From the NCBI GenBank assembly GCA_027577415.1, contig JANBQS010000002.1, positions 40,712 to 104,711 of the forward strand: a DNA stretch of 64,000 bases, given 5' to 3'. Shown here piece after piece: positions 1 through 9,391 of this stretch (its first letter is position 1; each line of letters opens with the position of its first letter). Origin of the DNA: Coemansia sp. RSA 922. Taxonomy: Eukaryota > Kickxellomycota > Kickxellomycetes > Kickxellales > Kickxellaceae. The notes beneath the pieces are model-generated. The model saw only the letters and a list, made by a program, of their open reading frames with translations. It was not told where the DNA came from and searched no databases. The translations under genes were made by a program, and so were the position numbers.

Positions 1-689
1 TTTATCTTAACGTACTAAAGATCTCGCGCAGCATTACGTACAGCATGGCTCGGTCCTCGTTTGGGTATACAGATAGTGACCATATTGGCAAGATCCACTT
101 CCCGTGTATCCAGATTGCCCCGGCCTTTAGCTCGACTTTCCCGAGTATCTTTGGCAACCGCACGGATATCCCCTGTCTGATCCCTTGCGGAATCGACCAA
201 GACCCGTACTTCCGTCTGACACGCGACGTGGCAAAGCCGCTAAAGTTCAAGAAGCCGTCGCTTATCCACGGCCAGTTCTTGCCTGCGCTCCAAGGAGGCA
301 CAACCAAGATGAGCTCGTCCGTTGACAGCTCTGCCATCTTTATGGATGACAGCCCCAACACGATCAAGAATAAGATCAACAAACATGCCTTCTCCGGCGG
401 CCCGACGTCGCTGGAGGAGCTCCGCGAGTTTGGTAGCAATCCCGACATTGACATCCCGTACAAGTATTTGACCTACTTTGTGGATGATGACCAGGAGATT
501 GCTGACCTGGCTGTGAGCTACCGAAAGGGTGAAATCACCTCTGGCGAGATGAAAAAGCGCTGTATCGAAGTGTTGCAGGACTTTATTGGCAGCTTCCAGG
601 AGCGCGAGCGTGCTATTACCGACGACGATGTCAAGAACTTTATGAATCCCGACTACCCGCGTACCTTTGCTTGTCTTGCCAAAAAGTAG
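1..689 (+). CDS. WRS1: Cytosolic tryptophanyl-tRNA synthetase, C-terminal part (5' end outside window)
   Basis: Class I aminoacyl-tRNA synthetase that charges tRNA-Trp in the cytosol. The frame is open from the window edge (frame beginning at base 3) to TAG at 687-689, so only about 229 C-terminal residues are visible. The residues before the first in-window ATG align with the expected family sequence, so that ATG is internal and not a start. Visible family signatures are the FGYTDSD and IGKI segment, the IPCGIDQDPYFRLTRD substrate-pocket block, and the ATP-site loop KMSSS at about base 310 (many eukaryotic cytosolic TrpRS have KMSAS). After KMSSS come the NKHAFSGG helix and a C-terminal anticodon-binding helical region. 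It converges with the MIX17 homologue. Identity is secure; the gene is truncated only by the window edge. Confidence 0.95.
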   Translation, partial: YLNVLKISRSITYSMARSSFGYTDSDHIGKIHFPCIQIAPAFSSTFPSIFGNRTDIPCLIPCGIDQDPYFRLTRDVAKPLKFKKPSLIHGQFLPALQGGTTKMSSSVDSSAIFMDDSPNTIKNKINKHAFSGGPTSLEELREFGSNPDIDIPYKYLTYFVDDDQEIADLAVSYRKGEITSGEMKKRCIEVLQDFIGSFQERERAITDDDVKNFMNPDYPRTFACLAKK

Positions 690-804
690 GGTAGTTTATT
701 TTAAGAGTCTAGCTTTGCTAACACAAGAATAGAAAAAAAAAATCGTCATAATGATATTCCAAGTTTGTTTATTTGTCAACTCTAAGCAAAATACTTTGCT
801 TGAT

Positions 805-1385
805 CTACATGCTGCCAATGTTGGCCTGGCACATCTTGAATCTGTCCAAGTAGTACTTGCACGTGGCAGTGTCTTGGTTGGTGCTATCAAGGCAGCTGAT
901 ATAGGAGCGGATGTCAGCGTCGCATGCGGCGTTGGTCTGTTGCTGATGCTGCATTGGCTGATCGTAAGCCGACGACTGAAGAGGAGTCTGCTGCTGTTGT
1001 TGCTGAGCTGACGAGTCACTGCTTCCGCCACCGCCAAACATTCCAGTAACAGCGGCACCCTAGTTGAAACAGTAACAATAGAAATAGTTGCAAGGATATG
1101 AGTGTTTAGCAAATGCAGGAAATGGCACACTAGACAATATCATTAAAAAAAAGTGCTAGTACTCACCACTGTATGGCCGATCGCAGAGCCGACAGCAACA
1201 CCTCCGGCTGTGGCAGCCATCTGGGCAAACATGCTAGGCTGCTGAGGCTGAGCAGTTGCTGGAGCATACTGAACGGGCGCTGGGGGAGCGGCCTGGCGCA
1301 TGGGAGCAGGAGCAGCCATGGTGTGGGCGCTTCTCGAAGAACCACCGAAAGAAGAGCGACCACCGGAACGACCTGAGCGAGCCAT
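805..1385 (-). CDS. MIX17: Mix17/CHCHD2-CHCHD10 family twin-CX9C mitochondrial protein, 2 exons
   Basis: Small intermembrane-space protein of the CHCHD2/CHCHD10/Mix17 family, linked to respiratory-chain and MICOS function. Exon 1 is 1385-1167 and exon 2 is 1059-805. The intron 1166-1060 has GTGAGT and CTAG ends and phase 0, giving 157 residues. The N-terminus is Arg/Ser/Gly-rich without acidic residues, as expected of a mitochondrial presequence. The hydrophobic Gly-rich [20 protein letters not shown] segment is the family hallmark. The C-terminal CHCH domain shows two CX9C pairs: [11 protein letters not shown] and [12 protein letters not shown] poly-Gln stretch links the two parts. It converges with the TrpRS gene and diverges from the OSBP-related gene. 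Confidence 0.92.
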
Positions 1386-1635
1386 TGTAAAAAGTAATTT
1401 AACGAAACAAGTAGTAAAAAGAAAATAATAGAAATCCGCGAAGAGTACAGGAGAAAAAGATGACTTATCTTCATCAGAAGATTATTCTGCTTACGCGGAT
1501 AAAATTCGGCTCGGCTCGATTCGATCACGGAACTGGGGTTGTGCACAGGGACTCAAAACGCCACGTGTGCCAAGTCTCGCCCTTCTTTTGAAAACTAGAA
1601 AGTAGTTTTCCAGTTTTATTATTTTAATCAGCGCA
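1386..1635. promoter_or_regulatory. Divergent intergenic region between MIX17 and the OSBP-related gene
   Basis: These 250 bp separate two start codons pointing outward and so must hold both promoters. The half next to MIX17 is A-rich on the plus strand. I see no unambiguous TATA box or known operator. Confidence 0.5.
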
Positions 1636-4500
1636 ATGGAGGAGATTGAAATCTTGCCAAGAGATGCCTACTTGCACACGGTGTATGTCAGCCAGGCGCC
1701 GTGCACTATACAGTGGTGGTTTTCGACCAAGCGCAAGAACATTGACTTTGGGCTGTTCCAACGGCGACCGCAGTCGACCATAGGCGACGACATCTCGGTT
1801 GCGGGCTCTATAGGACCAGCCGGCAGCACTGGGTCGACGACGGGCACATCTAGCGGCAAAAGGCTGGTGCCGGCGGCGGGGCTCTCCTGGCAGCAGTCAG
1901 AGAGCGACGTGCGAGCAGCTGGGCTGCCTCGGACGCCAGCGGAGGTTGCAGCAAAGCAGAGGAGCGGGCAACTCAAGCTCCACGAGCGCAACAGCGTTGA
2001 GCTGATGCCGCTGAAGCACTATGAGTCGTCAAAGTCAACCATCAAGGGATTTTGGAACGCCGTCGACCCTGGGGCATACGTGCTGTACTTTGACAACTCG
2101 TTCTCTAAGAACACGTCCAAGCGGCTGTCGTTCTGCGTGGCTGTGAAGGAGGCCAAGGAGGGAAACAGCAAGCCGCCTGTGCTGATGTCTGGCTGGCTGC
2201 TCAAAAAGAAGAGGAAGCGCATGCAGGGCTGGGCCAACCGGTGGTTTAGCATCCAGGGCCACTGGCTCCTGTACTCGACGACTGAGGGCGGCGTATCGCG
2301 CGCCAAGATCGACCTTGTCAATGCCGTTATATCGATATCAAAGGAAGACCGCGCAATTACTGTTGACAGTGACGAGGGCTTCATGCAGCTGCGCGCCCAG
2401 ACCGACGCCGACTTTACTGCGTGGGTGGCTGCGCTGCAAATGACCAAGGAACAGGCAGCGGCGGCTGTCCCGCCAAGCATCGACGCTGCCACCGAGGGTG
2501 CTACGCTTGCGCCTGGCATGAGCTCGCAGCCTGTATCAGGCTTGCACCGCGGTGCCGCGCCCAGCGACGCTCAAGCTGCGACACAGCGCATCGACATGAA
2601 GCGCGTCCAGCGAGTACATGCCAGCTTTGAAGACTCGGTCGAGCAGCTGCAAGGGCTTTTCAACGAGATCCAAGAGCCATCGCGCTCGGAGCTCCGTGAC
2701 CGAGCAATGCGCTACTTGCGCCTCATAAAGGACAACGGCGGTGCCTTGTACACTCTTCTTGCGTCGCTAGAAGGTGCTGGTCGGCCTGCCTTGGCGCGCA
2801 AGGACACTGCGGGCAGCAGCAGCATTGGGCGTCCGTCGATATCCCTTGTCCCCTCCCATGCGTCGTGGCTCTCTGGCTCGGGCTCGGACATATTCTACGA
2901 CACCAACGAGATGGTAGAGTTTACGCCCGACAATGACTCTGACGCTCTGCCCCTTGTCGGACCTACGACGTTAGCTACCCTAGAGCGCGCCACTCAGAGC
3001 AGCTCCTCTATGTCGCCCAGCACCAATATGGAAACACCTCCCAGTCGAACCGGCTTGTCAGCCAGGTGCGGCGATGCAGACAGCATGAGCGACAGCGAGG
3101 ACGATGAAAATGGCTATTTCGGCAGCCATGTTGGCACTGGCGATTCGCCGCAGTTCGGCCGCATGCGCCGCGACTTGATCCGCGACCCAGATTTCAACGA
3201 GGCCTTTGCTCGCAACCACATCCAAGCCCCTCTGTCCCCGGCCATTGTGGCAACTGTGGTACCAGGTGAGGCAGACGACACCTCAGAGTCCCAGTCTTTA
3301 GACCTTCTTCCCTTGGTAACCCTGGAGAAGGCACGCCTGCTGCTTGGCGCCTACGAGCCGCGTACCACGCTGCCTGCTGAGACATGCGAGGCCAACGTAA
3401 GCCTCATTTCCATTCTGCGCAAGAACGTCGGCAAGGAGCTGTCAAACATCTCCATGCCGCTGGTTATGAACGAGCCCATCAACACACTGCAGTCCTTGTG
3501 CGAGGAGCTCATGTACTCGCGCCTGCTCCAACGCGCGGACGAGATGGGTGATAGTCTAGACCGCCTGATGTATGTTGCTGCATTCGCCATTAGCACCCTG
3601 TCGTCGAAAAAGTACCGCGCCGAGCGCAAACCCTTTAATCCATTGCTTGGCGAGACTTACGAGATGGTCGACTCGCTTGGCGGATATCGCTTTGTGTCCG
3701 AAAAGGTCTCGCACCACCCGCCCGTCATGGCATGCTATGCTGATTCGCCCTTCTTCCGCTTTTGGCAGGATTCGTCTGTCAAGAGCAAGTTCTGGGGCAA
3801 GTCTATGGAGCTTATCCAGACCTCGAATGTCAACATTGAGCTTTTGAAGCATGCTGATCACTTTACTTACTGCAAGCCCTCTGCTCTAGTCCGGGGCCTG
3901 ATCTCTGGCAATCGCTCTGTCGACTTTACTGGCGAGATGAGCATTGTCAACCACGCAACCGGCGACAGCTGCTCCGTGCACTTTAAGGAGGCCGGCGTGT
4001 TTACCTCATCAAACGACATGGTAGAGTGTCATTTGCGCCGGGGCGGAACCCCGCAGGTCGAGCGCGTGTTGCGTGGAAGCTGGTCTTCCCACATGCGCTT
4101 CGAAAAGTCCACAACCGACTCTGACGTGCTTTGGACTGCCGTGTCATTGCCGCCAGACGCTCACTGCTATTACGGCTTTAGTTACTTTGCTATGCATCTG
4201 AATGAGCTGACCCCAGCTACGCAGAAATATTTGCCCACTACTGACACTCGCTTCCGCCCCGACCAGCGTGCATACGAAGAAGGACGAATCGACGATGCTG
4301 AACAAATCAAGCAAAAGCTTGAAGAGGCCCAGCGAACACGAAAGCGGGAACGTGACGAATCCGCCTTTCAGTGGAAGGCTCAGTGGTTCGAGGAGCGAGA
4401 GGACCCCCAAAGCCCCACTGGCCGCTCATGGCAGTATCGCGGCGGCTATTGGGATGCCCGCGCAAAAAATACATACCCGCCAGCATTAGACTTGTGGTAG
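1636..4500 (+). CDS. OSH3: Oxysterol-binding protein-related protein (Osh3-like: GOLD, PH, FFAT-like, ORD)
   Basis: Lipid-transfer protein acting at ER contact sites. It is an intronless ORF of 954 residues. The N-terminal ~200 residues, interrupted by a low-complexity insert, fit the GOLD domain of Osh3 (an Ile-Gln-Trp-Trp-Phe beta segment and a TYAPG-like end). A PH domain follows at about residues 185-275 (GWLLKKKRKRMQGW, ending FTAWVAAL). At about residues 416-423 lies IFYDTNE, close to a VAP-binding FFAT motif. The C-terminal ORD (about 560-940) carries the signature NPLLGETYEM and the SEKVSHHPPV fingerprint used for sterol/PI4P binding. The tail is coiled and basic. The domain order matches yeast Osh3. 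The start has a clean context with upstream stops. Confidence 0.93.
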   Translation: MEEIEILPRDAYLHTVYVSQAPCTIQWWFSTKRKNIDFGLFQRRPQSTIGDDISVAGSIGPAGSTGSTTGTSSGKRLVPAAGLSWQQSESDVRAAGLPRTPAEVAAKQRSGQLKLHERNSVELMPLKHYESSKSTIKGFWNAVDPGAYVLYFDNSFSKNTSKRLSFCVAVKEAKEGNSKPPVLMSGWLLKKKRKRMQGWANRWFSIQGHWLLYSTTEGGVSRAKIDLVNAVISISKEDRAITVDSDEGFMQLRAQTDADFTAWVAALQMTKEQAAAAVPPSIDAATEGATLAPGMSSQPVSGLHRGAAPSDAQAATQRIDMKRVQRVHASFEDSVEQLQGLFNEIQEPSRSELRDRAMRYLRLIKDNGGALYTLLASLEGAGRPALARKDTAGSSSIGRPSISLVPSHASWLSGSGSDIFYDTNEMVEFTPDNDSDALPLVGPTTLATLERATQSSSSMSPSTNMETPPSRTGLSARCGDADSMSDSEDDENGYFGSHVGTGDSPQFGRMRRDLIRDPDFNEAFARNHIQAPLSPAIVATVVPGEADDTSESQSLDLLPLVTLEKARLLLGAYEPRTTLPAETCEANVSLISILRKNVGKELSNISMPLVMNEPINTLQSLCEELMYSRLLQRADEMGDSLDRLMYVAAFAISTLSSKKYRAERKPFNPLLGETYEMVDSLGGYRFVSEKVSHHPPVMACYADSPFFRFWQDSSVKSKFWGKSMELIQTSNVNIELLKHADHFTYCKPSALVRGLISGNRSVDFTGEMSIVNHATGDSCSVHFKEAGVFTSSNDMVECHLRRGGTPQVERVLRGSWSSHMRFEKSTTDSDVLWTAVSLPPDAHCYYGFSYFAMHLNELTPATQKYLPTTDTRFRPDQRAYEEGRIDDAEQIKQKLEEAQRTRKRERDESAFQWKAQWFEEREDPQSPTGRSWQYRGGYWDARAKNTYPPALDLW

Positions 4501-4668
4501 TTTTTTGTTAATAATTTTTTTGCCACTAATAGCACTGGCAGAACTAACTCTGGGAACACAATATATTTGGAATCTCTCTTTCTAATATACTTGCTACCGA
4601 CCAATGAGCGGACAGGTCAAACTTGTAACCTATTTGATAGCAGACGGATATATGGCCTAACTCGTTTT

Positions 4669-5112
4669 TTAGTTAATCCTCTGAAACCCTCCAATTTCGA
4701 TAACATGTGAGCTATACTTGTTGTCAAATAGTGATTTATTTTCAGGATTCAACAAGTAGTTGGTCAGTTGAGTATCACTAGTGTCAGAGCTCGTGCACAC
4801 GTCCATTACGGCCGTTCGGAGTTTGTCCATATGATCGCCAAACATGAACACTACGGCAAAAGTCTCTTCAGCTGAATTAAGCTTACCCTCATCAACTTTT
4901 TTCCAGACACTAAATACTTCGTCCTTCATGACATATAATGTACTGTAACTACTGGGTACAATACCTTTGAATGCATATTTTGCCCTAGATCCAAAATCGT
5001 AGAGCTGAATACAACATGCGTTGTTCTCGTTTGGAATGTAATGGCCTAAAGGATAAATTACTTCATTATCTTTCTCGAGTACCCTAAATAGATATAACTT
5101 GATGGTGGCCAT
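4669..5112 (-). CDS. Hypothetical 147-residue protein, AT-rich
   Basis: I do not recognise this protein. The ORF runs from ATG at 5112 to TAA at 4669 with no intron. It is mixed alpha/beta in appearance, with hydrophobic beta-like runs (IKLYLFRVL, FAVVFMFGD), an acidic middle and no signal peptide or membrane segment. Its codons are visibly more A/T-ending than those of the flanking OSBP-related and zuotin genes, which suggests a young, fast-evolving or transferred gene. The segments CTSSDTSDT and NPENKSLFDNK look like a loop and an amphipathic helix. It lies convergent to the OSBP-related gene. A chance ORF cannot be excluded, but its length in an AT-rich stretch argues for coding. Confidence 0.5.
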   Translation of the reverse strand: MATIKLYLFRVLEKDNEVIYPLGHYIPNENNACCIQLYDFGSRAKYAFKGIVPSSYSTLYVMKDEVFSVWKKVDEGKLNSAEETFAVVFMFGDHMDKLRTAVMDVCTSSDTSDTQLTNYLLNPENKSLFDNKYSSHVIEIGGFQRIN

Positions 5113-5697
5113 TATTGTTCAGTAGTAACAACTAAAAATGCCGTGTAGGTATAAGCAAAATCTATGAGAAATACCAAGAAAAAAAGCTATGGAGTGGAGA
5201 AGGAATGTATCCCAAAAAAGTGGCCAGGCGAGGCTTCTCAAATAGGATGGCCAGTATTTTTTCAAACATGGAGACTGCACGCCCTACCCTCGCAATCAAC
5301 GGCAACCAGTTGGCTGTGAGAGGTATTCTATTTTAGGCGCAAAAGACTAAAGCCAACTGCTCTTAAAAGGAAGAGCTTTGTCCACTTTGTTGACCATGGC
5401 CTCTAGAGCTTGAAGTCCTGCTCCACGTGCTGAGAACCGCAGTCAGGACAATTTGTGGTGCGACGCACCAATCGTAGCAAACCTGTAGACAAGACATGTC
5501 TTTCTGGATTCTAAAATTTCCCTACAGCAGAATATTTCTGCTCAACGCCAATTGGCTAGAACATCACGATCAACGCTGATTTAATCTGATTATTGTTTGC
5601 ACCAAAGAAAGAAAAAAGTTTGTAAGCCAGTTTGCCGTTTCTTTGCTTCTTCACATTTCGTTAAAATAGATTTTTTTTCTCTTGCGGATAAAGACAA
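5113..5697. other. Intergenic region upstream of zuotin, with a possible orphan exon
   Basis: These 585 bp lie between the starts of the 147-residue orphan (minus) and zuotin (plus). They hold the zuotin promoter, including a CCAAT element near 5548 and a T-rich leader just before 5698. A near-perfect 17-bp hairpin lies around 5526-5542. A possible minus-strand exon at 5403-5510 is listed separately. No RNA gene was seen. Confidence 0.4.
5403..5510 (-). pseudogene. Possible orphan terminal exon with a CxxC zinc-type motif
   Basis: Reading minus, a TTTTAG acceptor-like site at 5511 opens a 35-codon frame that ends in TAG at 5405-5403. The peptide is protein-like: it contains ERHVLSTGLLRLV followed by NCPDCGS and a terminal QDFKL. 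I could find no upstream start or donor that joins it, because the region back to zuotin has stops in this frame. It may be the last exon of an unrecognised gene, or a gene relic. The single CPDCG resembles the zinc knuckle near the end of COX5B/Cox4, but the spacing does not fit. Low confidence. Confidence 0.2.
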
Positions 5698-6999
5698 ATG
5701 ACTGTTGACGCTCCCTTTGAGATTACCCTTTGCGCAGCTCCTGCTACTGCTCCCGCCGCCGGCGCGACCAAGGTTCACGGAGCCATTTCGGCCACTCAGG
5801 AGCGCATCCTCAGCCCCGTGGGCGTGTATGTTCAGCACTACCTCCGTCGTCTTGAGAGCAACGATGCCGATGACCAGAGCGACCACCTCAAGGTGCATGC
5901 TGACCACGCTGCCGCCTCGGCGGCCAAGGCCATCGGCAACCTCGATCTGAGCGAGGAGGAAGATGAGGAAGAATCCGAGGATTTGCTCATGACCGATCCC
6001 AAGGAGTGGAAGCAGCAGGACCACTATGCCGTTCTGGGTCTGTCTAAGCTGCGCTACCGCGCCACGCTGGACGATGTCATCAAGAGCCACCGCAAGAAGG
6101 TTCTCCGTCACCACCCCGACAAGAAGGCTGCCCAGGGCCACCTTAACGACGACGGCTTCTTCAAGTGCATCCAAAAGGCATTTGAGATTCTGTCCGACCA
6201 GACCAAGCGTCGCCAGTGGGACTCTGTTGACCCAGCCATATCTGACGATATTCCTTCGGGCAAGAAGAAGGCCGACTTTTATGAGGTCTTTGGCCCCGTG
6301 TTTGCTCGCGAGGCGCGCTTCTCCAGCATCCAGCCAGTCCCCGTGCTGGGCGACGAGAGCACTGCTCGTAAAGAGGTTGAGCGGTTCTACGAGTTCTGGT
6401 ACTCGTTTGACTCGTGGCGCTCGTTCGAGTATTTGGACAAGGAGGATGCTACCGGCGGAGGAAACCGTGACGACAAGCGCTACAATGACGCCAAGAACCG
6501 CAAGGAGCGCGCCACTCGTAAGAAGGAGGACATTCAGCGCCTGCATACGTTTGTCGACAACGCGCTAAAGGCCGATCCCCGCATTGCCCGCTTCAAGGAG
6601 GAGGACAAGCTCAAGCGCAACGCCAAGCGCAACGCTCAAGAGGAAGAGGCCAAGCGTCTTGCTGAAGAGAAGAAGGCTGCCGAAGAGGCTGCCAAGATGG
6701 CCGTCGAGAACGCCTTGATGATGGAGGAGGAGCAGAAGAAGGCGCGCCAGCAGGCTCACAAGCTGCTCAAGAAGGAGCAGCGTGCTCTCAAGCTGGCCTT
6801 CAAGAGCCTGAACTTCTTTGCCCCTGCTGGTGCCACTCCATCGGACGCCGACATTGCGGCTGCCACTGAGAAGCTCGACAAGATCACTGCTGCCAAGAAC
6901 GACGCCGACGCCCTGGTTGCGATTCGCACCGAACTCGAGGCTGCCCACGCAGCCGGCAACGGATCGGCCACCCTGGACGACATCGTGTCCAAGCTCTAG
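5698..6999 (+). CDS. ZUO1: Zuotin, ribosome-associated J-domain co-chaperone
   Basis: Hsp40 partner of Ssz1 in the ribosome-associated complex, which stimulates Hsp70 Ssb on nascent chains. It is intronless at 433 residues, the same length as yeast Zuo1. An N-terminal extension is followed by an acidic SEEEDEEESEDLL run. The J domain spans about residues 110-185 (YAVLGLS, then the catalytic HPD in RHHPDKKA). The zuotin homology domain follows, with FYEFWYSFDSWRSFEYLDKE. A long charged Lys/Arg/Glu/Ala helix (about 280-360) is the ribosome-binding middle segment. A C-terminal four-helix-bundle region completes it. It converges with SLY1 with 49 bp between stops. Confidence 0.96.
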   Translation: MTVDAPFEITLCAAPATAPAAGATKVHGAISATQERILSPVGVYVQHYLRRLESNDADDQSDHLKVHADHAAASAAKAIGNLDLSEEEDEEESEDLLMTDPKEWKQQDHYAVLGLSKLRYRATLDDVIKSHRKKVLRHHPDKKAAQGHLNDDGFFKCIQKAFEILSDQTKRRQWDSVDPAISDDIPSGKKKADFYEVFGPVFAREARFSSIQPVPVLGDESTARKEVERFYEFWYSFDSWRSFEYLDKEDATGGGNRDDKRYNDAKNRKERATRKKEDIQRLHTFVDNALKADPRIARFKEEDKLKRNAKRNAQEEEAKRLAEEKKAAEEAAKMAVENALMMEEEQKKARQQAHKLLKKEQRALKLAFKSLNFFAPAGATPSDADIAAATEKLDKITAAKNDADALVAIRTELEAAHAAGNGSATLDDIVSKL

Positions 7000-7048
7000 A
7001 TACATCTGTGACGATTTTTATCCATTATAATAGAGGCAGTTGCAAAAC

Positions 7049-9259
7049 CTATTTGGAAGACGTGGACTGGTGGAGACGTGTGAGCTGATCCAAAAAGTCC
7101 GAGGCGCTGACAATGTCTGTTGATCCATAGACGATATGCTTACGAGGCGTTGAGCGCTGGGCAAACTCCATCAGGTTCTGGTACTCAATGTAGTTACCGC
7201 CGCCGATGACAAACACGATCGCTTCTTGAGCCGAGCCACTCTCGGTAGCAGCTTGGGAGCGTGGTCCCGCAGTGGCGTTTGAGCCAGCAAGGTTGCCACG
7301 GCGTGCTTGCTTGGGGTCAAAGTGGACAAAGTCTTCAAACATACGTGAAGCTCCTCCGCTGGCACCTCCAGCTGCGGCGACGCTCGATCGAATGCCGCTG
7401 GCGCCTGCGGGCTTTCCTGCCATAGCCGACTCGACAATGCGTGTAATGGGGAGCTGCTTGCGCGAGGGCAACAGGTTCCGCACTCCCGAAAAGATGCTCC
7501 CAAGACTGGAGCTATCTGTGAAGCCAGCCAGGCGGTTGCTGATAGACGAGAACTTGCCAAGCAGATCACTAGAGCCGCCCATGGCGCCACCAGGTCCACT
7601 ACCGGACCCACCAGTACCCACGCTGGGCGAGGCAATCGACGAGCTCATCTTGTTCAAGCTGCGCAGCTTGTGGATATACTCCAGCGGAGCCATGTCACAC
7701 CCAACAGCACGCAGTGCTGCCTCGCACTCGTCAATATCGCTCTGGCGGAGTCCCTCGTTGGCAAGCATAAACAAAACAAACAGGCGGAGCTTGTCTTGCA
7801 GATCCTTCTTCTCTGGGTCGTTGATAGCCTCGATAATGGTTGCTTTAGTCTGACGACCCATCTGCTCCTCCATTTGAAACAGTACATCGAGCTGGCGGTC
7901 CTTGATAGAGTCTAGTAACGATGTAGCGATATTCATGTGCATGTCAATGCTGGCCTTGCGGGCAGTCAGCTCCGGCAAAGACGTGATTGCTCGCTGTAGC
8001 TGCTTAGTGCTGGCACCCATGTCTAGACCGCCGACTTCGTCGAGAGAGCCAACGCCGCCCATGCGCGTGATCTCGTCGGCCTCGCGTCTAAAGGCGTTGG
8101 ATGCCTCGTCGATACTGATGGCCACCTCGGGGAACGGCAACGCGGCGTTGTTTGCCCAAAACGAATCGCTTACACTGAGGTCGTATGTCTTCTTTGCCTT
8201 GCGCCCAGCGTTATCGGTCTGCGTAATGGCGATCTGGTTGAGTTTAATATTATACAAGTCATGGATGAGAGCCTGGTACGTCCACGAATGCATTAGCATG
8301 CTGCCTAGGTCAATGTCGCGGTCCAGCAGCACCAGAACTGGGCGACGACTCTGCGCTACAATATCCTCAACACCCTCAGCAAAGAGATTCTGGCGGCTGT
8401 TCATGATATGTTCTCTGAGCTTCGCATCAAGTCGGGTGGCTACCATCTCTGCTGCGTTACCGCGTGGTGCACAGATCGTCGGCACGGATTTCAGCGTAAG
8501 TAGCACCGAGAATAACGCCGACACAATTCGGTCAATAAGGCTGCTAATCGCAGTGTCCGTCATGGCAGGGCTGTGAATCGACTCAAAGGTGTTGGGAAAG
8601 TGCAGCGAGAACATGCTTTCCTCGGGACACAGAAAGTTCAGGTACTGGTCGTAGACCTGTGCAATTTGGTGGGATGTACCTGTAGCGGCTGTCTGCACGG
8701 CGAATTCCTCCAACAGTGTGCGCGGCAGGGACGAGGAAAAGTTGACGTAGTACAGCTCGTACAGATCCCGGGCAAGATCCTAAGTGCGACAAGGCAAAAG
8801 AAATTAGAAAGCATGCCATGCGCACGGACAAACATGCACTTGCAAGACTCTGTTTACAGGCATTGCACTTACCTCAGCCAAGCGCTTAATGCTTTCGGGC
8901 TTGGGTTGGATAAAGTAAACGGCTGGGACATCGGGTATCGATGTCCGCTGGGCCTCGAGAAGCATGTGCACAGTAATTCCGTTGTCGCGCAGGTCGTTGA
9001 CGCGTAGAACTGTCGACACAATGTCTCTACAAAACGAGTCAAACACCAGCACCTTCCAAATTGGCGTGTTTTGGTCGTCGGTACCCGCCGCTGAAGGGCC
9101 ACCAGTCAATTTGGGCTCGTCATTCAGATGGAGCATGCGAATGAGCCCCGCTACAAGAGAAATGCAATAGATGCATATTAGCACCCCTTCGTTCAGCGTT
9201 CACTCGCACAACCGCTGTTGAGTATGCGTACCAATTTGTCTCTGACGAAGAGTCTCCAT
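7049..9259 (-). CDS. SLY1: Sly1, Sec1/Munc18-family ER-Golgi SNARE regulator, 3 exons
   Basis: SM protein that binds the syntaxin Sed5/Ufe1 and promotes SNARE assembly in ER-Golgi traffic. Exons are 9259-9232 (28 nt), 9150-8873 and 8779-7049. The introns have GTACGC..TTGTAG and GTAAGT..CTTAG ends, and the joined protein is 678 residues (yeast Sly1 is 666). The joined N-terminus begins [19 protein letters not shown]. Family blocks follow: [27 protein letters not shown], the IPDVPAVYF signature, then [13 protein letters not shown] and [13 protein letters not shown] Ser/Gly/Pro-rich insert near residue 470 replaces the usual loop. The C-terminal [15 protein letters not shown] block is typical of SM proteins. 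It lies 132 bp downstream of TOM70 on the same strand. Confidence 0.95.
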
Positions 9260-9391
9260 CGCGATTAAAAGAAAGTAAAAAAAAATAAAATAAAGGAAGA
9301 TACTTTCAGTCGTTAAAGTAAAACACGATGATGAGAGTTGATGATGACAGTAGGAGCAAGCTCCCTGATAATATTTAACGTTTTTACTTAA

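Noticed and set aside
1..44. Intron acceptor (TACTAA then CAG) in the TrpRS fragment
   Set aside because: The residues encoded across it align with the family, so the stretch is coding.
5590..6546. 318-codon minus-strand ORF opposite zuotin
   Set aside because: Antisense shadow of a conserved gene, with a Val/Leu-rich composition typical of reversed Lys/Glu/Asp codons.
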